Shown here piece after piece: positions 36,248 through 52,905 of a DNA stretch of 64,000 nt (positions are counted from its first letter, which is position 1; the number at the start of each line of letters is the position of its first letter). The translations under genes and the position numbers were made by a program. Source of the DNA: an uncultured Opitutaceae bacterium (lineage in GTDB: Bacteria; Verrucomicrobiota; Verrucomicrobiia; Opitutales; Opitutaceae); assembly GCA_951813085.1 (NCBI GenBank), contig OX638348.1:815627-879626 (forward strand), read 5' to 3'. The notes under the pieces were generated by a model that was not told the origin of the DNA, made no database searches, and saw only the letters and a program-made list of their open reading frames with translations.

Positions 36248-38511
36248 CGGAAGCAATTAGAGAATACCCCCAATTCAACGACCCCGACGGCAAGGTGCTG
36301 AATAACGGGTTCATATACATTGGGGAAGAGCACAAGGATCCCAAGACCAGGCCCATCGACGTCTATTGGGACGAGGGCTTGACGGTGCCTGCAGCGCAGC
36401 CCTTGAGAACCCAGAACGGGTACATATCCAGAGCTGGGACCCCCTCGAAGATCTGGACAGCCGAGGCCTACAGCATCGGCGTATACACGTGGCAGAATAT
36501 AAATGTCTATACGTCCCTTACGGGCAATGGCTCCCTTTTCGGCATCGAGGCTAAGATAGACGCGATCCATGCGGACCTGACGATCCTGGTGAAGTACTTC
36601 GACACCGTGTCCGATATGGCGACCGATGCGAGCCTAGCCATTGGCGACAGCGTCGAGACGAAGGAGTACGCCAATGGGACGCGGGGAGGGAATCGCTATG
36701 AGATCGTAGCTGCCGGGACCGGGACGCATGACGGCGGAAGCTACATCGACCTTCCAGGGAGCCAGCTCCAGGCGAAAGCTCTCTGGTACAGCGGAAACGT
36801 AAACGCGCGCCAGTTCGGGGCGGTGGGCGACGACGCGGAGGACGACACGGCGGCCCTGGACAATTGGCTAACGTACATCTCGTCCAATGAAGTCACCGGA
36901 ACCTTGGAGGAAGGAACGTATCTCTGCGGGGTCATTTCAAACGCGCTGGCAGGCGACCTTTACATAAGGGGGGACGGGGAGATAAAGGCGACGGGCCCGA
37001 ATCGGCTGAATATGCTCCTGTTCACGGGTTGCCGGTACGCTATCGACATCGACGGCATAACCATCAATGGAAACGACATCGTCGCGCGGCCTTTCGATAT
37101 GCTGAATTTCGACGCCGACGCGTCAACGCTTGGCAGCGTTTACCTAAGGGAAGGCTTGCGGGTAGTCAATGCGAAGAACAATGCCCCGGACACGTTCACC
37201 GCATGCGCTATCAGGGCGCAGGGCGGGTTCAGCAGCGTCTATTTCAACGGCGAGATAGATGGCGTGGACAGCTCGTCTACGTCAGGAGCCTCTACGGTCG
37301 GGTTCTGGTCCGACGACTGGCCGGGTTCGGGGGAGGATTGGGTCAGGAAGACCGTGCTTGGCTCGTCGAGCCGAATCAAGAACGTGCGCAACGACAATGA
37401 AACCCTGGCGAACGCGGACGGGATCAGGGTATACGCGCCTGTTGACAAGATCGCTTTCTTCACGTGCTCGCCGGGGGCTTACTTCGAGAATTGCAAAGGG
37501 AGGTCCATCAAGTCTCAAGTGATGAAGAACTCGATCGTTGGCCCCGTCGTCCTGAGAAACGCGTACGATGGGCTAAATGAAATCGAGCTTCAATACGCTG
37601 GCGGCGGAGTATCCAATGCCCAGATACATTACGACAGGTTTTCAGCCAATGTGGTGATAACGAGCAATCAAAGGTCGGAATCGATGTCAACGCATTCCTA
37701 TTTCTCCAACAATGACTTGTCGGTGGTTAACGACCCCACGAACATAAACGCTTTCATCTCCATCGCCGTTACCGACACGTCCGCGGAGAACCAAGGCATA
37801 ACGATCAGGGACAACAAGGCGACGGGCGGCAGCCTTAAGTATTTCATCGTCAGCAGGAACGCTGACGATGTCAATGTCAACAGAGTAGTGGTTGACGGCA
37901 ATTGGGCTGAAACCATAGACGCAGCGTTTTTAAGGACTCATCTATTTGGACCGGACGCGAGAGGGCAGCTAAGCGCGGTGTTCACGAACAACGGGTGCAT
38001 GGATGGGTGCGAAAGCGCGAGCTTGGCGTCGCTCAACGACTTGATCGTCGAATACGAGCGCAACAATTTCAACATGACGAGCATGTTGAGCAGTCCGTTC
38101 AATGTCACGATCGCTTCCGGCGCAGTAACGGTTTACGGGTCCACTCACAGGATCGATACGGAAGGCTTGGTTCCGAGCGACGACCTCGACACGATCAATT
38201 TCCCCGGAAACTCCTCGTGGGGGCCGGACCAATGGCTGACCCTCATAGCGAACAACGACAGCCGCACGATCGTCCTGAAGGACGGTACAGGCAACTTGAG
38301 CTTGAATGGGGATTTTTCCTTGGCGAGCGTGAACGACAGGATCGTCTTGTCCTATTATGAGCATAGCTCCACTTGGGTCGAGATCTCCAGAAGCTCCAAC
38401 GCGAAAAGCGCGAGCGTGGCATCGAACAGCGACTTGATTGTCGAATACGAGCGCAACAATTCCAACATGATTTCCCCGGAAACTCCTCATGGGGGCCTGA
38501 CCAATGGCTGA
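36244..38511 (+). CDS. Phage tailspike with P22-like head-binding domain and beta-helix; C-terminus frameshifted
   Basis: The 755-residue frame starts inside the previous stop (ATGA). Residues 1-95 match phage head-binding domains (GKVLNNGFIYIGEEHKDPKTRPIDVYWDEG, split by the usual NGYISRAG and YSIGVYTWQNINVY). At about 178 the pectate-lyase-type entry NARQFGAVGDDAEDDTAALDNW begins a right-handed beta-helix reaching past residue 590. Tailspikes bind and often cleave surface polysaccharide. The C-terminal segment was duplicated. In the second copy a deletion puts NNSNM out of frame, so the protein ends in ISPETPHGG, while the original end survives in another frame to 38681. Confidence 0.8.
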   Translation: MTEAIREYPQFNDPDGKVLNNGFIYIGEEHKDPKTRPIDVYWDEGLTVPAAQPLRTQNGYISRAGTPSKIWTAEAYSIGVYTWQNINVYTSLTGNGSLFGIEAKIDAIHADLTILVKYFDTVSDMATDASLAIGDSVETKEYANGTRGGNRYEIVAAGTGTHDGGSYIDLPGSQLQAKALWYSGNVNARQFGAVGDDAEDDTAALDNWLTYISSNEVTGTLEEGTYLCGVISNALAGDLYIRGDGEIKATGPNRLNMLLFTGCRYAIDIDGITINGNDIVARPFDMLNFDADASTLGSVYLREGLRVVNAKNNAPDTFTACAIRAQGGFSSVYFNGEIDGVDSSSTSGASTVGFWSDDWPGSGEDWVRKTVLGSSSRIKNVRNDNETLANADGIRVYAPVDKIAFFTCSPGAYFENCKGRSIKSQVMKNSIVGPVVLRNAYDGLNEIELQYAGGGVSNAQIHYDRFSANVVITSNQRSESMSTHSYFSNNDLSVVNDPTNINAFISIAVTDTSAENQGITIRDNKATGGSLKYFIVSRNADDVNVNRVVVDGNWAETIDAAFLRTHLFGPDARGQLSAVFTNNGCMDGCESASLASLNDLIVEYERNNFNMTSMLSSPFNVTIASGAVTVYGSTHRIDTEGLVPSDDLDTINFPGNSSWGPDQWLTLIANNDSRTIVLKDGTGNLSLNGDFSLASVNDRIVLSYYEHSSTWVEISRSSNAKSASVASNSDLIVEYERNNSNMISPETPHGGLTNG

Positions 38512-38681
38512 CCCTCATAGCGAACAGCGACAGCCGTACGGTTGTCCTGAAGGACGGTACAGGCAACTTGAGCTTGAATGGGGATTTCTCCTTGGCGAGC
38601 GTGAACGATAGGATCGTCTTGTCCTATTATCCCAATAGCTCCACTTGGGTCGAGATCTCCAGAAGCTCCAACGCGTCTTAG
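38020..38681 (+). repeat. Tandem duplication of the tailspike C-terminal coding segment
   Basis: Unit 1 (about 38020-38399) encodes SASLASLNDLIVEYERNN ... FPGNSSWGPDQWLTLIAN ... WVEISRSSN. Unit 2 (about 38400-38681) repeats the start (SASVASNSDLIVEYERNN) and the last 200 bp at over 90 percent nucleotide identity by eye. It lacks the middle segment (TSMLSSPF to DDLDTIN) and is joined out of frame. Unit 2 ends with TAG at 38679-38681. Confidence 0.8.
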
Positions 38682-39166
38682 CTATTTTTCAGCAAGTCGT
38701 TTTATGTTTTGCAAAGTTTTAAGGAATGCCGATTCGTCATTGTTCTTCGATTCCAAAGAACTAGCAGCAGCATCGTCAACCGATCCCCGAACAAGAAGGC
38801 GGTATATCGTCGTTTCGTGTTGCTGCCCCTGGCGGGCTAAGCGGGCGTTGAATTGACTGTATAGGCGGGGGTTGTACCCAAGGCTGAACTAGGCTATCAA
38901 ATTGCCCCCTTGCTGCAAATTTAACCCGTGGCCAATGCTTTTAGGATGGGCAACCACCATTGGAATTTCCTTGTTGCTCCAAGCTTTCAAGCGGTCGTTT
39001 TGGAATATCTCGGCCCCGGCGCTGCTGCAAGTATCCTGTCGATTTCATGGCGGTAATGGCAGGCAACCAGCATTGGAGCGTTACCGTGCTGCTTGTGAAG
39101 CTTCTTTAGGGTGTCGATCTTGGCGGTGTGGATCGTTTCAATCAACCGCCTCTTCCTCAAGTACTC
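38682..39166 (-). pseudogene. Fragment of a phage SNF2-type helicase
   Basis: Reading the minus strand gives RRLIETIHTAKIDTLKKLHK, NAPMLVACHYRHEIDRIL, then after a one-base loss near 39012 AEIFQNDRLKAWSNKEIPMV, GHGLNLQQGGNLIA, an in-frame TAG (38891-38889) where helicases have Trp, and FSLGYNPRLYSQFNARLARQGQ. ARLARQGQ is the motif VI arginine segment of SF2 helicases of the kind carried by podophages. It ends at 38684-38682, directly touching the stop of the tailspike duplicate. Only the C-terminal helicase lobe remains. Confidence 0.75.
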
Positions 39167-39515
39167 TAATTTTGGACATACGTTTAAGCCATCGAGGGTC
39201 GTACATAATATCCGCAATAGCCCGTGCATTGCGGTTAAACATGGTTTCTTCTCCGATTGCGGCAGTGGCCCCAAGTGGCGAACGGATGGCTTCTCTTACC
39301 ACTCTTAGACTCCCAATCAGTTTCCTCCTGATCACTTCAAACGGACTTGTAGGGCTTCCCGCCGCCCTCCCAGATGCTGTTGCGGAAAGCACTTCATCCA
39401 ACCAAATCAAGTTTTTTCTCGTATCCGCATCAACCGCACGCATCAAAACTTTACGCTGGCTTAGGTTTCCGAAAATTGCTAAATGAAGTTTGCTAGGGAC
39501 ATTGGAGACACTCTC
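39138..39515 (-). pseudogene. Second, inverted fragment of the internal virion protein
   Basis: SNVPSKLHLAIFGNLSQRKVLMRA and SGRAAGSPTSPFEVIRRKL, then REAIRSPLGATAAIGE and DIMYDPRWLKRM, line up with the 35440-35830 part of the plus-strand virion gene (for example ASGRAAGSTTSPFEVIRRKL) at clearly less than full identity. The copy therefore comes from a related phage or an old paralogue rather than a recent duplication. It runs into the helicase fragment near 39166. Its upstream edge meets the LexA autopeptidase segment near 39515. Confidence 0.75.
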
Positions 39516-39836
39516 GAGGGCGCTGTAGGCGTGGACTTGGGATCGATTGGAGTATCTGAATCGGCACGCACCTTTGCCCTGACCGTGAGGGGTGATTCGA
39601 TGATTGACGCTCATATTCAGGAGGGAGATGTGGTGATTCTCGAGTACAAGGAGCCTCGCGATGGGGATGTGGTGGCGGCTCTGATCGATGGAGAAACCAC
39701 CTTGAAACGATTCGTCGTGGAGAATGGGACGCCCTACTTGAAAGCGGAGAACGCTGCCTATCCAGACCTTTCACTCGCGATCGAGCTGGTGATACAAGGG
39801 TTGGTAGTCGCCTTAACGAGAAAGGTACTCGAGTGA
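39483..39836 (+). pseudogene. lexA: LexA autopeptidase domain without its DNA-binding part
   Basis: From about 39515 the frame reads GVDLGSIGVSESARTFALTVRGDSMIDAHI, the S24 catalytic segment with nucleophile Ser in GDSM. The lysine of the dyad lies in ETTLKRFVV, and AENAAYPDL and IQGLVVALTR close the domain, as in LexA. Residues before GVDL come from the phage edge read backwards; the first ATG (39483) lies in that phage DNA. The helix-turn-helix and cleavage loop are missing, so a protein made from here could not repress SOS genes. It may be silent or expressed as a small S24-like peptide. Confidence 0.85.
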
Positions 39837-39881
39837 TTGGGGTGGAGGGATTGTCTCGATCGCTCGAAGGAGGGAAAGCCG

Positions 39882-40130
39882 ATGGCTATCGGGTGGGCGC
39901 CGTTGAATGCATGGTGGACGCCTCCGATAGCTTTCGGGCGTCAGCCGTGGGCGAGCCTGAATGGCCGCACCGTGGATCGGACGAGTGTTTGGAGGAACCT
40001 GCGAAGCGTTATGGATACCTTGCCCTTCCATCCGGCTCTGGTTCAAGGAGTGCGCTTGACGAGAGCGTTACTAGATTGGGGGGATTTGATAGTGTACTTA
40101 GAAAATAAATACGAATTAGGAGTAGAATAA
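39882..40130 (+). CDS. Small protein of unknown function downstream of lexA
   Basis: 82 residues starting MAIGWAPLNAWWTPPIAFG, rich in tryptophan and arginine, ending DLIVYLENKYELGVE. ATG 39882 is preceded by a perfect AGGAGG eight bases upstream (39868-39873), a strong reason to call it. It lies 45 bp after the lexA stop and one base before the next ORF, so it probably belonged to the lexA operon. I do not recognise the family. Confidence 0.55.
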   Translation: MAIGWAPLNAWWTPPIAFGRQPWASLNGRTVDRTSVWRNLRSVMDTLPFHPALVQGVRLTRALLDWGDLIVYLENKYELGVE

Positions 40131-40131
40131 T

Positions 40132-40332
40132 ATGAAGGAGAGGATCAAGGAGATTATAGTAAGCGATAGCCGGAGTGAGAATATGATGCGACGCCTTTTG
40201 GGAGTATCGACCGAACGCTGCGCTCGTCGTCGTCGATGGATGCTTATGGCGAATGGAGGTTTGATTGTGGAGGCCGCGCCCGGAAGCGTCCTCGATCGAA
40301 AGCGCGTAGATTTGAGTGCGAGTCGATATTAG
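40132..40332 (+). CDS. Small basic protein of unknown function
   Basis: 66 residues (MKERIKEIIVSDSRSENMMRRLLGV, then ERCARRRRWMLMANG). The ATG follows the stop of the preceding 82-residue gene by one base and has an AGGAG-type site within that gene's last codons, suggesting coupling. Its 3' end overlaps the stop of rsmA on the other strand. No family recognised; a positively charged nucleic-acid-binding peptide is only a guess. Confidence 0.45.
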   Translation: MKERIKEIIVSDSRSENMMRRLLGVSTERCARRRRWMLMANGGLIVEAAPGSVLDRKRVDLSASRY

Positions 40333-41165
40333 CGACCGTGGCCACTGCTTAGCTGGATCCAACGATCTACGTCGATTTGCTCGGATCGGGCATTGGCTTC
40401 AATGCCAAGTGAATCGAGTCGTTTCAGCCATTCCATAGCTCGGGGCGAATCCGACTTTCGAAGAAGAGATCCAATCTGTTTTCTACGTTGGCTAAAGAGA
40501 CCTCGAATGAGGTATCTATCTTCTTCTGGGAAAGCATAGGAATTCGTCTTGGACTCAAGATGCAGGAGCTGCGATCCGACATCAGGTTTCGGGTAAAAGC
40601 AACTAGAGGCGACGTTCCACGCTTGGACCGTTCTGTAGGCGGCCTGCAGGAATATGCTAATGCTCCCAAACTGCTTGGTGCCGGGTACGGCGACATAGCG
40701 CTGAGCCGCTTCTTTTTGGAGCATCAGGGTCATGCTTTTCGGAGCGGGTCCGTGAATGACGGCATCCATCCATGGGGTAGAGATGGCGTAGGGAAGATTC
40801 GCTACTATTTTGAAGCGTTCAACCGCGGGTGGAATATTCGCTAGGGGATGATCCAAGGCGTCGCCTTGGATCAAATGCAAGCGTCCGCCGTATTCTGGAA
40901 TTAGAGATGAGATGTGGTTGGCAAGTCGCTTGTCCTTTTCGATTGAATACACGTATGCGCCCGAATCCAGCAAGGCCCGTGTCAACGTTCCGAGACCGGG
41001 GCCAATTTCAACGATAGAATCGCCCGCCGAAACCTTGGCGAGTTCTAGGGATTTACGGACAATATTTCCATCAATGAGAAAGTTCTGTCCCAGTTTTTTG
41101 ATGGGATTATGTCCGAGGCGGTCGAGCAGGGCGCGCGTTTCGGAAGGGGAAAGTGGCGAAGGCAT
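40329..41165 (-). CDS. rsmA: 16S rRNA (adenine1518/1519-N6) dimethyltransferase
   Basis: KsgA/RsmA dimethylates two adjacent adenines in the 3' hairpin of 16S rRNA. The 278-residue protein has KKLGQNFLIDGNIV, the SAM site SIVEIGPGLGTLTRALLDSG, the acidic loop LIQGDALDH and the catalytic NLPYAISTPWM; the C-terminal helical domain includes IRGLFSQRRKQIGSLLRK. Its stop is 5 bp from the trpC stop side of the next minus-strand gene (trpC ends at 41171), implying a trpC-rsmA transcript. Confidence 0.96.
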   Translation of the reverse strand: MPSPLSPSETRALLDRLGHNPIKKLGQNFLIDGNIVRKSLELAKVSAGDSIVEIGPGLGTLTRALLDSGAYVYSIEKDKRLANHISSLIPEYGGRLHLIQGDALDHPLANIPPAVERFKIVANLPYAISTPWMDAVIHGPAPKSMTLMLQKEAAQRYVAVPGTKQFGSISIFLQAAYRTVQAWNVASSCFYPKPDVGSQLLHLESKTNSYAFPEEDRYLIRGLFSQRRKQIGSLLRKSDSPRAMEWLKRLDSLGIEANARSEQIDVDRWIQLSSGHGR

Positions 41166-41170
41166 CGCGT

Positions 41171-41962
41171 CTAGGCAGAGTGGAAATCGCTGATAAGCTG
41201 GTGAGTCGACTCAGCCTTCATGAGAGCTTCACCAACTAGAATCGCCTTGGCTCCGGCTGCCCGCGCTCTTTGGGCGTCTTCCTTGTTCCAAATGCCGCTC
41301 TCGGATACGGCGACAACGGAATCGGGAAATTGCGGGATGAGACGTTCTGAATAGGAAAGGTCGGTTTTGAATACTGCCAGATCCCGGTTATTAACCCCTA
41401 TTATTTTAGGGTCTTGGGCAACGGCTCTATCGAGTTCGTTTTCGCTGTGTATTTCATACAGGGCATCGAGATCGGCCAAATCGGCGGATTCTCGTAGCGC
41501 CTTCATTTCGTCGTCCTGGAGGGCTCGGACGATGATGAGAATGGCGGCCGCGCCCGATTGGGCTGCTTCCAGGACCTGGATCGGGTGAACCATGAAGTCT
41601 TTTCGTAGGCAAGGGATGCCGCGACTACTGGATGAGAATAGGTCTGCAACAGATTTCAGGTCTGATAGGGAGCCTCCAAAATACTTTTCATCCGTAAGGA
41701 TCGACAGGCAGTCTGCTCCGGCGCGCAAATACTCCGTGGCCTGCTCAGTCGAGGGGCCAAGATCCTTGATCTTCCCAGCGGAAGGCGAACGGCGCTTGAT
41801 CTCTGAGATGACCGCGAGTCCGCTCGGCGTCTTCAATGCTTCCAGGAACCGGCCCGGTAGGCCATTTGTCCCTGCTGACTCCAGTTCGGAATCCGAGACA
41901 TTGCGTATGCGATCCGCAATCTCGCGCCGCTTCCAATCCATGATTTCGCTCAACTTGTCCAT
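41171..41962 (-). CDS. trpC: Indole-3-glycerol phosphate synthase
   Basis: Converts CdRP to indole-3-glycerol phosphate in tryptophan synthesis. From ATG 41962 (MDKLSEIMDWKRREI) the protein is 263 residues, the normal length. Visible are LAVISEIKRRSPSAGKI (catalytic Lys), FFGGS-like YFGGSLSDL, CLRKDFMVHPIQV, GVNNRDL and AVSESGIW. A much longer open frame continues upstream to 42193 but has no homology and overlaps the mazG promoter side, so the inner start was taken. No other trp genes are adjacent; it lies 5 bp upstream of rsmA. Confidence 0.96.
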   Translation of the reverse strand: MDKLSEIMDWKRREIADRIRNVSDSELESAGTNGLPGRFLEALKTPSGLAVISEIKRRSPSAGKIKDLGPSTEQATEYLRAGADCLSILTDEKYFGGSLSDLKSVADLFSSSSRGIPCLRKDFMVHPIQVLEAAQSGAAAILIIVRALQDDEMKALRESADLADLDALYEIHSENELDRAVAQDPKIIGVNNRDLAVFKTDLSYSERLIPQFPDSVVAVSESGIWNKEDAQRARAAGAKAILVGEALMKAESTHQLISDFHSA

Positions 41963-42057
41963 GCGTAGGCTGTAAGCCGGCAAGATTGGAAGTAGGGTTG
42001 GGCGCTGTCGAGAATTGTATTTGCTCTGGCTCGTGGAGTCAGGATACACCCTTGAAC

Positions 42058-42726
42058 GTGAGCGCAATTGAAGAATTACTGGAAACGATGGCTCGATTGC
42101 GGGCTCCGGGGGGTTGCCCTTGGGACCGCGAGCAGGACCATCAGTCGATAGCGGAATGCCTCGTGGATGAGTGTAGCGAGCTATTGGAGACAATCGACCG
42201 GTTGGACATGGACCACATGCGAGAGGAATTGGGAGATGTGCTGCTTCAGGTCGTTTTTCATTCTCAATTGGCGAAAGAGTTGGATCACTTCGACTTTGAT
42301 GCCGTTGCCCGCGAAGTGAACGAAAAGCTGATTCGTCGCCATCCGCATGTATTTGGCGCCGGCGCCCTCGATACTTCGGACCAGGTACTGCATCAATGGG
42401 ATCAGATCAAGGCGTTGGAAAAGAAAGACTCCCAGGAGAACGAACCGCTTTTCAAGGATCTGCCTCCTTCATTGCCGGCGCTTATGTTCACTGTCGACAT
42501 CTACAAGCAGATTGAAAAGAAGGCGTTGGAGACGGGGCCGCTCGTGGACCGGAAATCGATTGAAACGATGGCGGATTCGATTGACGAGGAAACAGCTGGG
42601 GCTCTTCTGTTCGAGATTTCCGCGGCCTGTCGAACGCGGGGAATTGATCCAGAGTCAGCCTTGCGCCGCTATTCGAGAGCGGTGATGGAAGAGACGGAAG
42701 CGCTTGCCCCATCTGTATCGAGCTGA
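42058..42726 (+). CDS. mazG: Nucleoside triphosphate pyrophosphohydrolase
   Basis: MazG hydrolyses non-canonical or excess NTPs to NMP and pyrophosphate. Conserved parts are LRAPGGCPWDREQDHQSI, the metal site VDECSELLE plus MREELGDVLLQVVFHSQLA (EExxE...ExxD pattern), EKLIRRHPHVFG and the second-domain WDQIKALEK. The start is uncertain: GTG 42058 (VSAIEELLETMARL) is favoured, TTG 42052 is possible, and in-frame sequence to 41986 lacks homology. About 222 residues, slightly short of two-domain MazG (about 260). It is divergent from trpC and 15 bp before xerC. Confidence 0.93.
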   Translation: MSAIEELLETMARLRAPGGCPWDREQDHQSIAECLVDECSELLETIDRLDMDHMREELGDVLLQVVFHSQLAKELDHFDFDAVAREVNEKLIRRHPHVFGAGALDTSDQVLHQWDQIKALEKKDSQENEPLFKDLPPSLPALMFTVDIYKQIEKKALETGPLVDRKSIETMADSIDEETAGALLFEISAACRTRGIDPESALRRYSRAVMEETEALAPSVSS

Positions 42727-42741
42727 GAGGATCGCTCCCCA

Positions 42742-43701
42742 GTGAGCACGAATCGCAAATCGGCGAATCTCGGAGAGCGGCCTGGCGAAGACCGCTGGAA
42801 ATCAGAGTGGTTGTCACCCTTCATTGATCATCTGACGCTTGAGCGGCGGCTTTCGGAATATACCGCTCGAAACTATCAAACGGCGCTTCAGCGATTTTTC
42901 GCTCACCTGCTGTCTAGCGGAGTCTGGGATGGCGAACTGGGCTCAATCGATCTTCGACTGGCGCGGGATTTTGTGATCGAGGAGCAAAACCGAGTGAGTC
43001 GCGTAACGCTGAGGAACTACGTTTCCGGGCTAAAGACCTTCTTCAAGTTTTGGGTCCGTCAGGGAGTGATTGATCGGAATCCGCTGGAAAGCGTTGCGCT
43101 TCCCAAGCTGCCTAAGAAGCTTCCGATTTTCCTGACGGAGCAGCAGGTTCTCCGCCTGTTGCGGTGCCCAATTCGTTTGCTCGAAGAAGGGACGATTGAA
43201 CCCTTTGTGGCTTGGAGGGATCGACTCGCGATGGAGCTCCTGTATGGAGCAGGATTTCGAGTCTCTGAATTGGTGGGTCTCAAGTATGGTGATATCAGCA
43301 TGGATGAAGGGGTGGCCCGAGTCGTGGGAAAAGGGGGGAAGTCACGGATATGTCCCTTGGGCCGCGTGGCCTTAGCGGTTCTCGAGAATTGGAAGTCGGA
43401 ATTCGCCCCTGGTACGGCGTTTTCGGACCCGGTCATCGTAAGCAATCAAGGAAAGCGGTGGTCGACTCGCCAGATTCAACTCCTTCTCAAGAAATACCTG
43501 AGCCTGACGGATTTGCCCATGGATATTACTCCGCATAAGATCCGTCACTCCTACGCTACTCATCTTTTGGACAACGGCGCCGATTTAAGACTCGTGCAGG
43601 AACTCCTTGGACATTCCAAGCTTTCGACGACTCAAATCTATACGCATGTAAATTTGGGGCGGTTGAAGGCGGTATACGATCGCTCGCACCCGCGAGCCTA
43701 A
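42742..43701 (+). CDS. xerC: Tyrosine recombinase, chromosome dimer resolution type
   Basis: XerC/XerD-family recombinase of 319 residues. The N-terminal SAM-like domain ([23 protein letters not shown]) precedes the catalytic domain with Arg in [15 protein letters not shown], Lys in [14 protein letters not shown], HxxR in [18 protein letters not shown], His in [11 protein letters not shown] and Tyr in [11 protein letters not shown]. Core context, not the prophage, suggests the cellular Xer role at dif sites. The start GTG 42742 lies 15 bp after mazG. XerC versus XerD is not decidable here. Confidence 0.9.
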   Translation: MSTNRKSANLGERPGEDRWKSEWLSPFIDHLTLERRLSEYTARNYQTALQRFFAHLLSSGVWDGELGSIDLRLARDFVIEEQNRVSRVTLRNYVSGLKTFFKFWVRQGVIDRNPLESVALPKLPKKLPIFLTEQQVLRLLRCPIRLLEEGTIEPFVAWRDRLAMELLYGAGFRVSELVGLKYGDISMDEGVARVVGKGGKSRICPLGRVALAVLENWKSEFAPGTAFSDPVIVSNQGKRWSTRQIQLLLKKYLSLTDLPMDITPHKIRHSYATHLLDNGADLRLVQELLGHSKLSTTQIYTHVNLGRLKAVYDRSHPRA

Positions 43702-43720
43702 ATTAGGTAAGCCATTCAAA

Positions 43721-52869
<9,149 letters not shown>

Positions 52870-52905
52870 AGGCAGCGGACGAGGACCGCACTGTGTTATG
52901 TACTA

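Larger units (their letters stand above)
34993..39515. mobile_element. Rearranged podophage-derived remnant inserted in lexA
   Basis: Contents in order: end of an internal virion protein and tailspike on the plus strand, then an SNF2-helicase fragment and a second virion fragment on the minus strand. No integrase, terminase, capsid, lysis genes or attachment repeats are visible, and the two halves are in opposite orientation. Only a 6-bp TCTCGA is shared by the edges, so illegitimate recombination is likelier than site-specific integration. LexA sequence flanks it on both sides, but the lexA middle is missing. Confidence 0.75.

Noticed and set aside
34937..39836. A complete prophage with attachment sites
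   Set aside because: No integrase, terminase, capsid or lysis gene and no direct repeat longer than 6 bp at the edges; only fragments in opposite orientations.
41963..42193. N-terminal extension of trpC
   Set aside because: The sequence before MDKLSEI shows no homology and overlaps the divergent mazG start; a 263-residue TrpC is the standard length.
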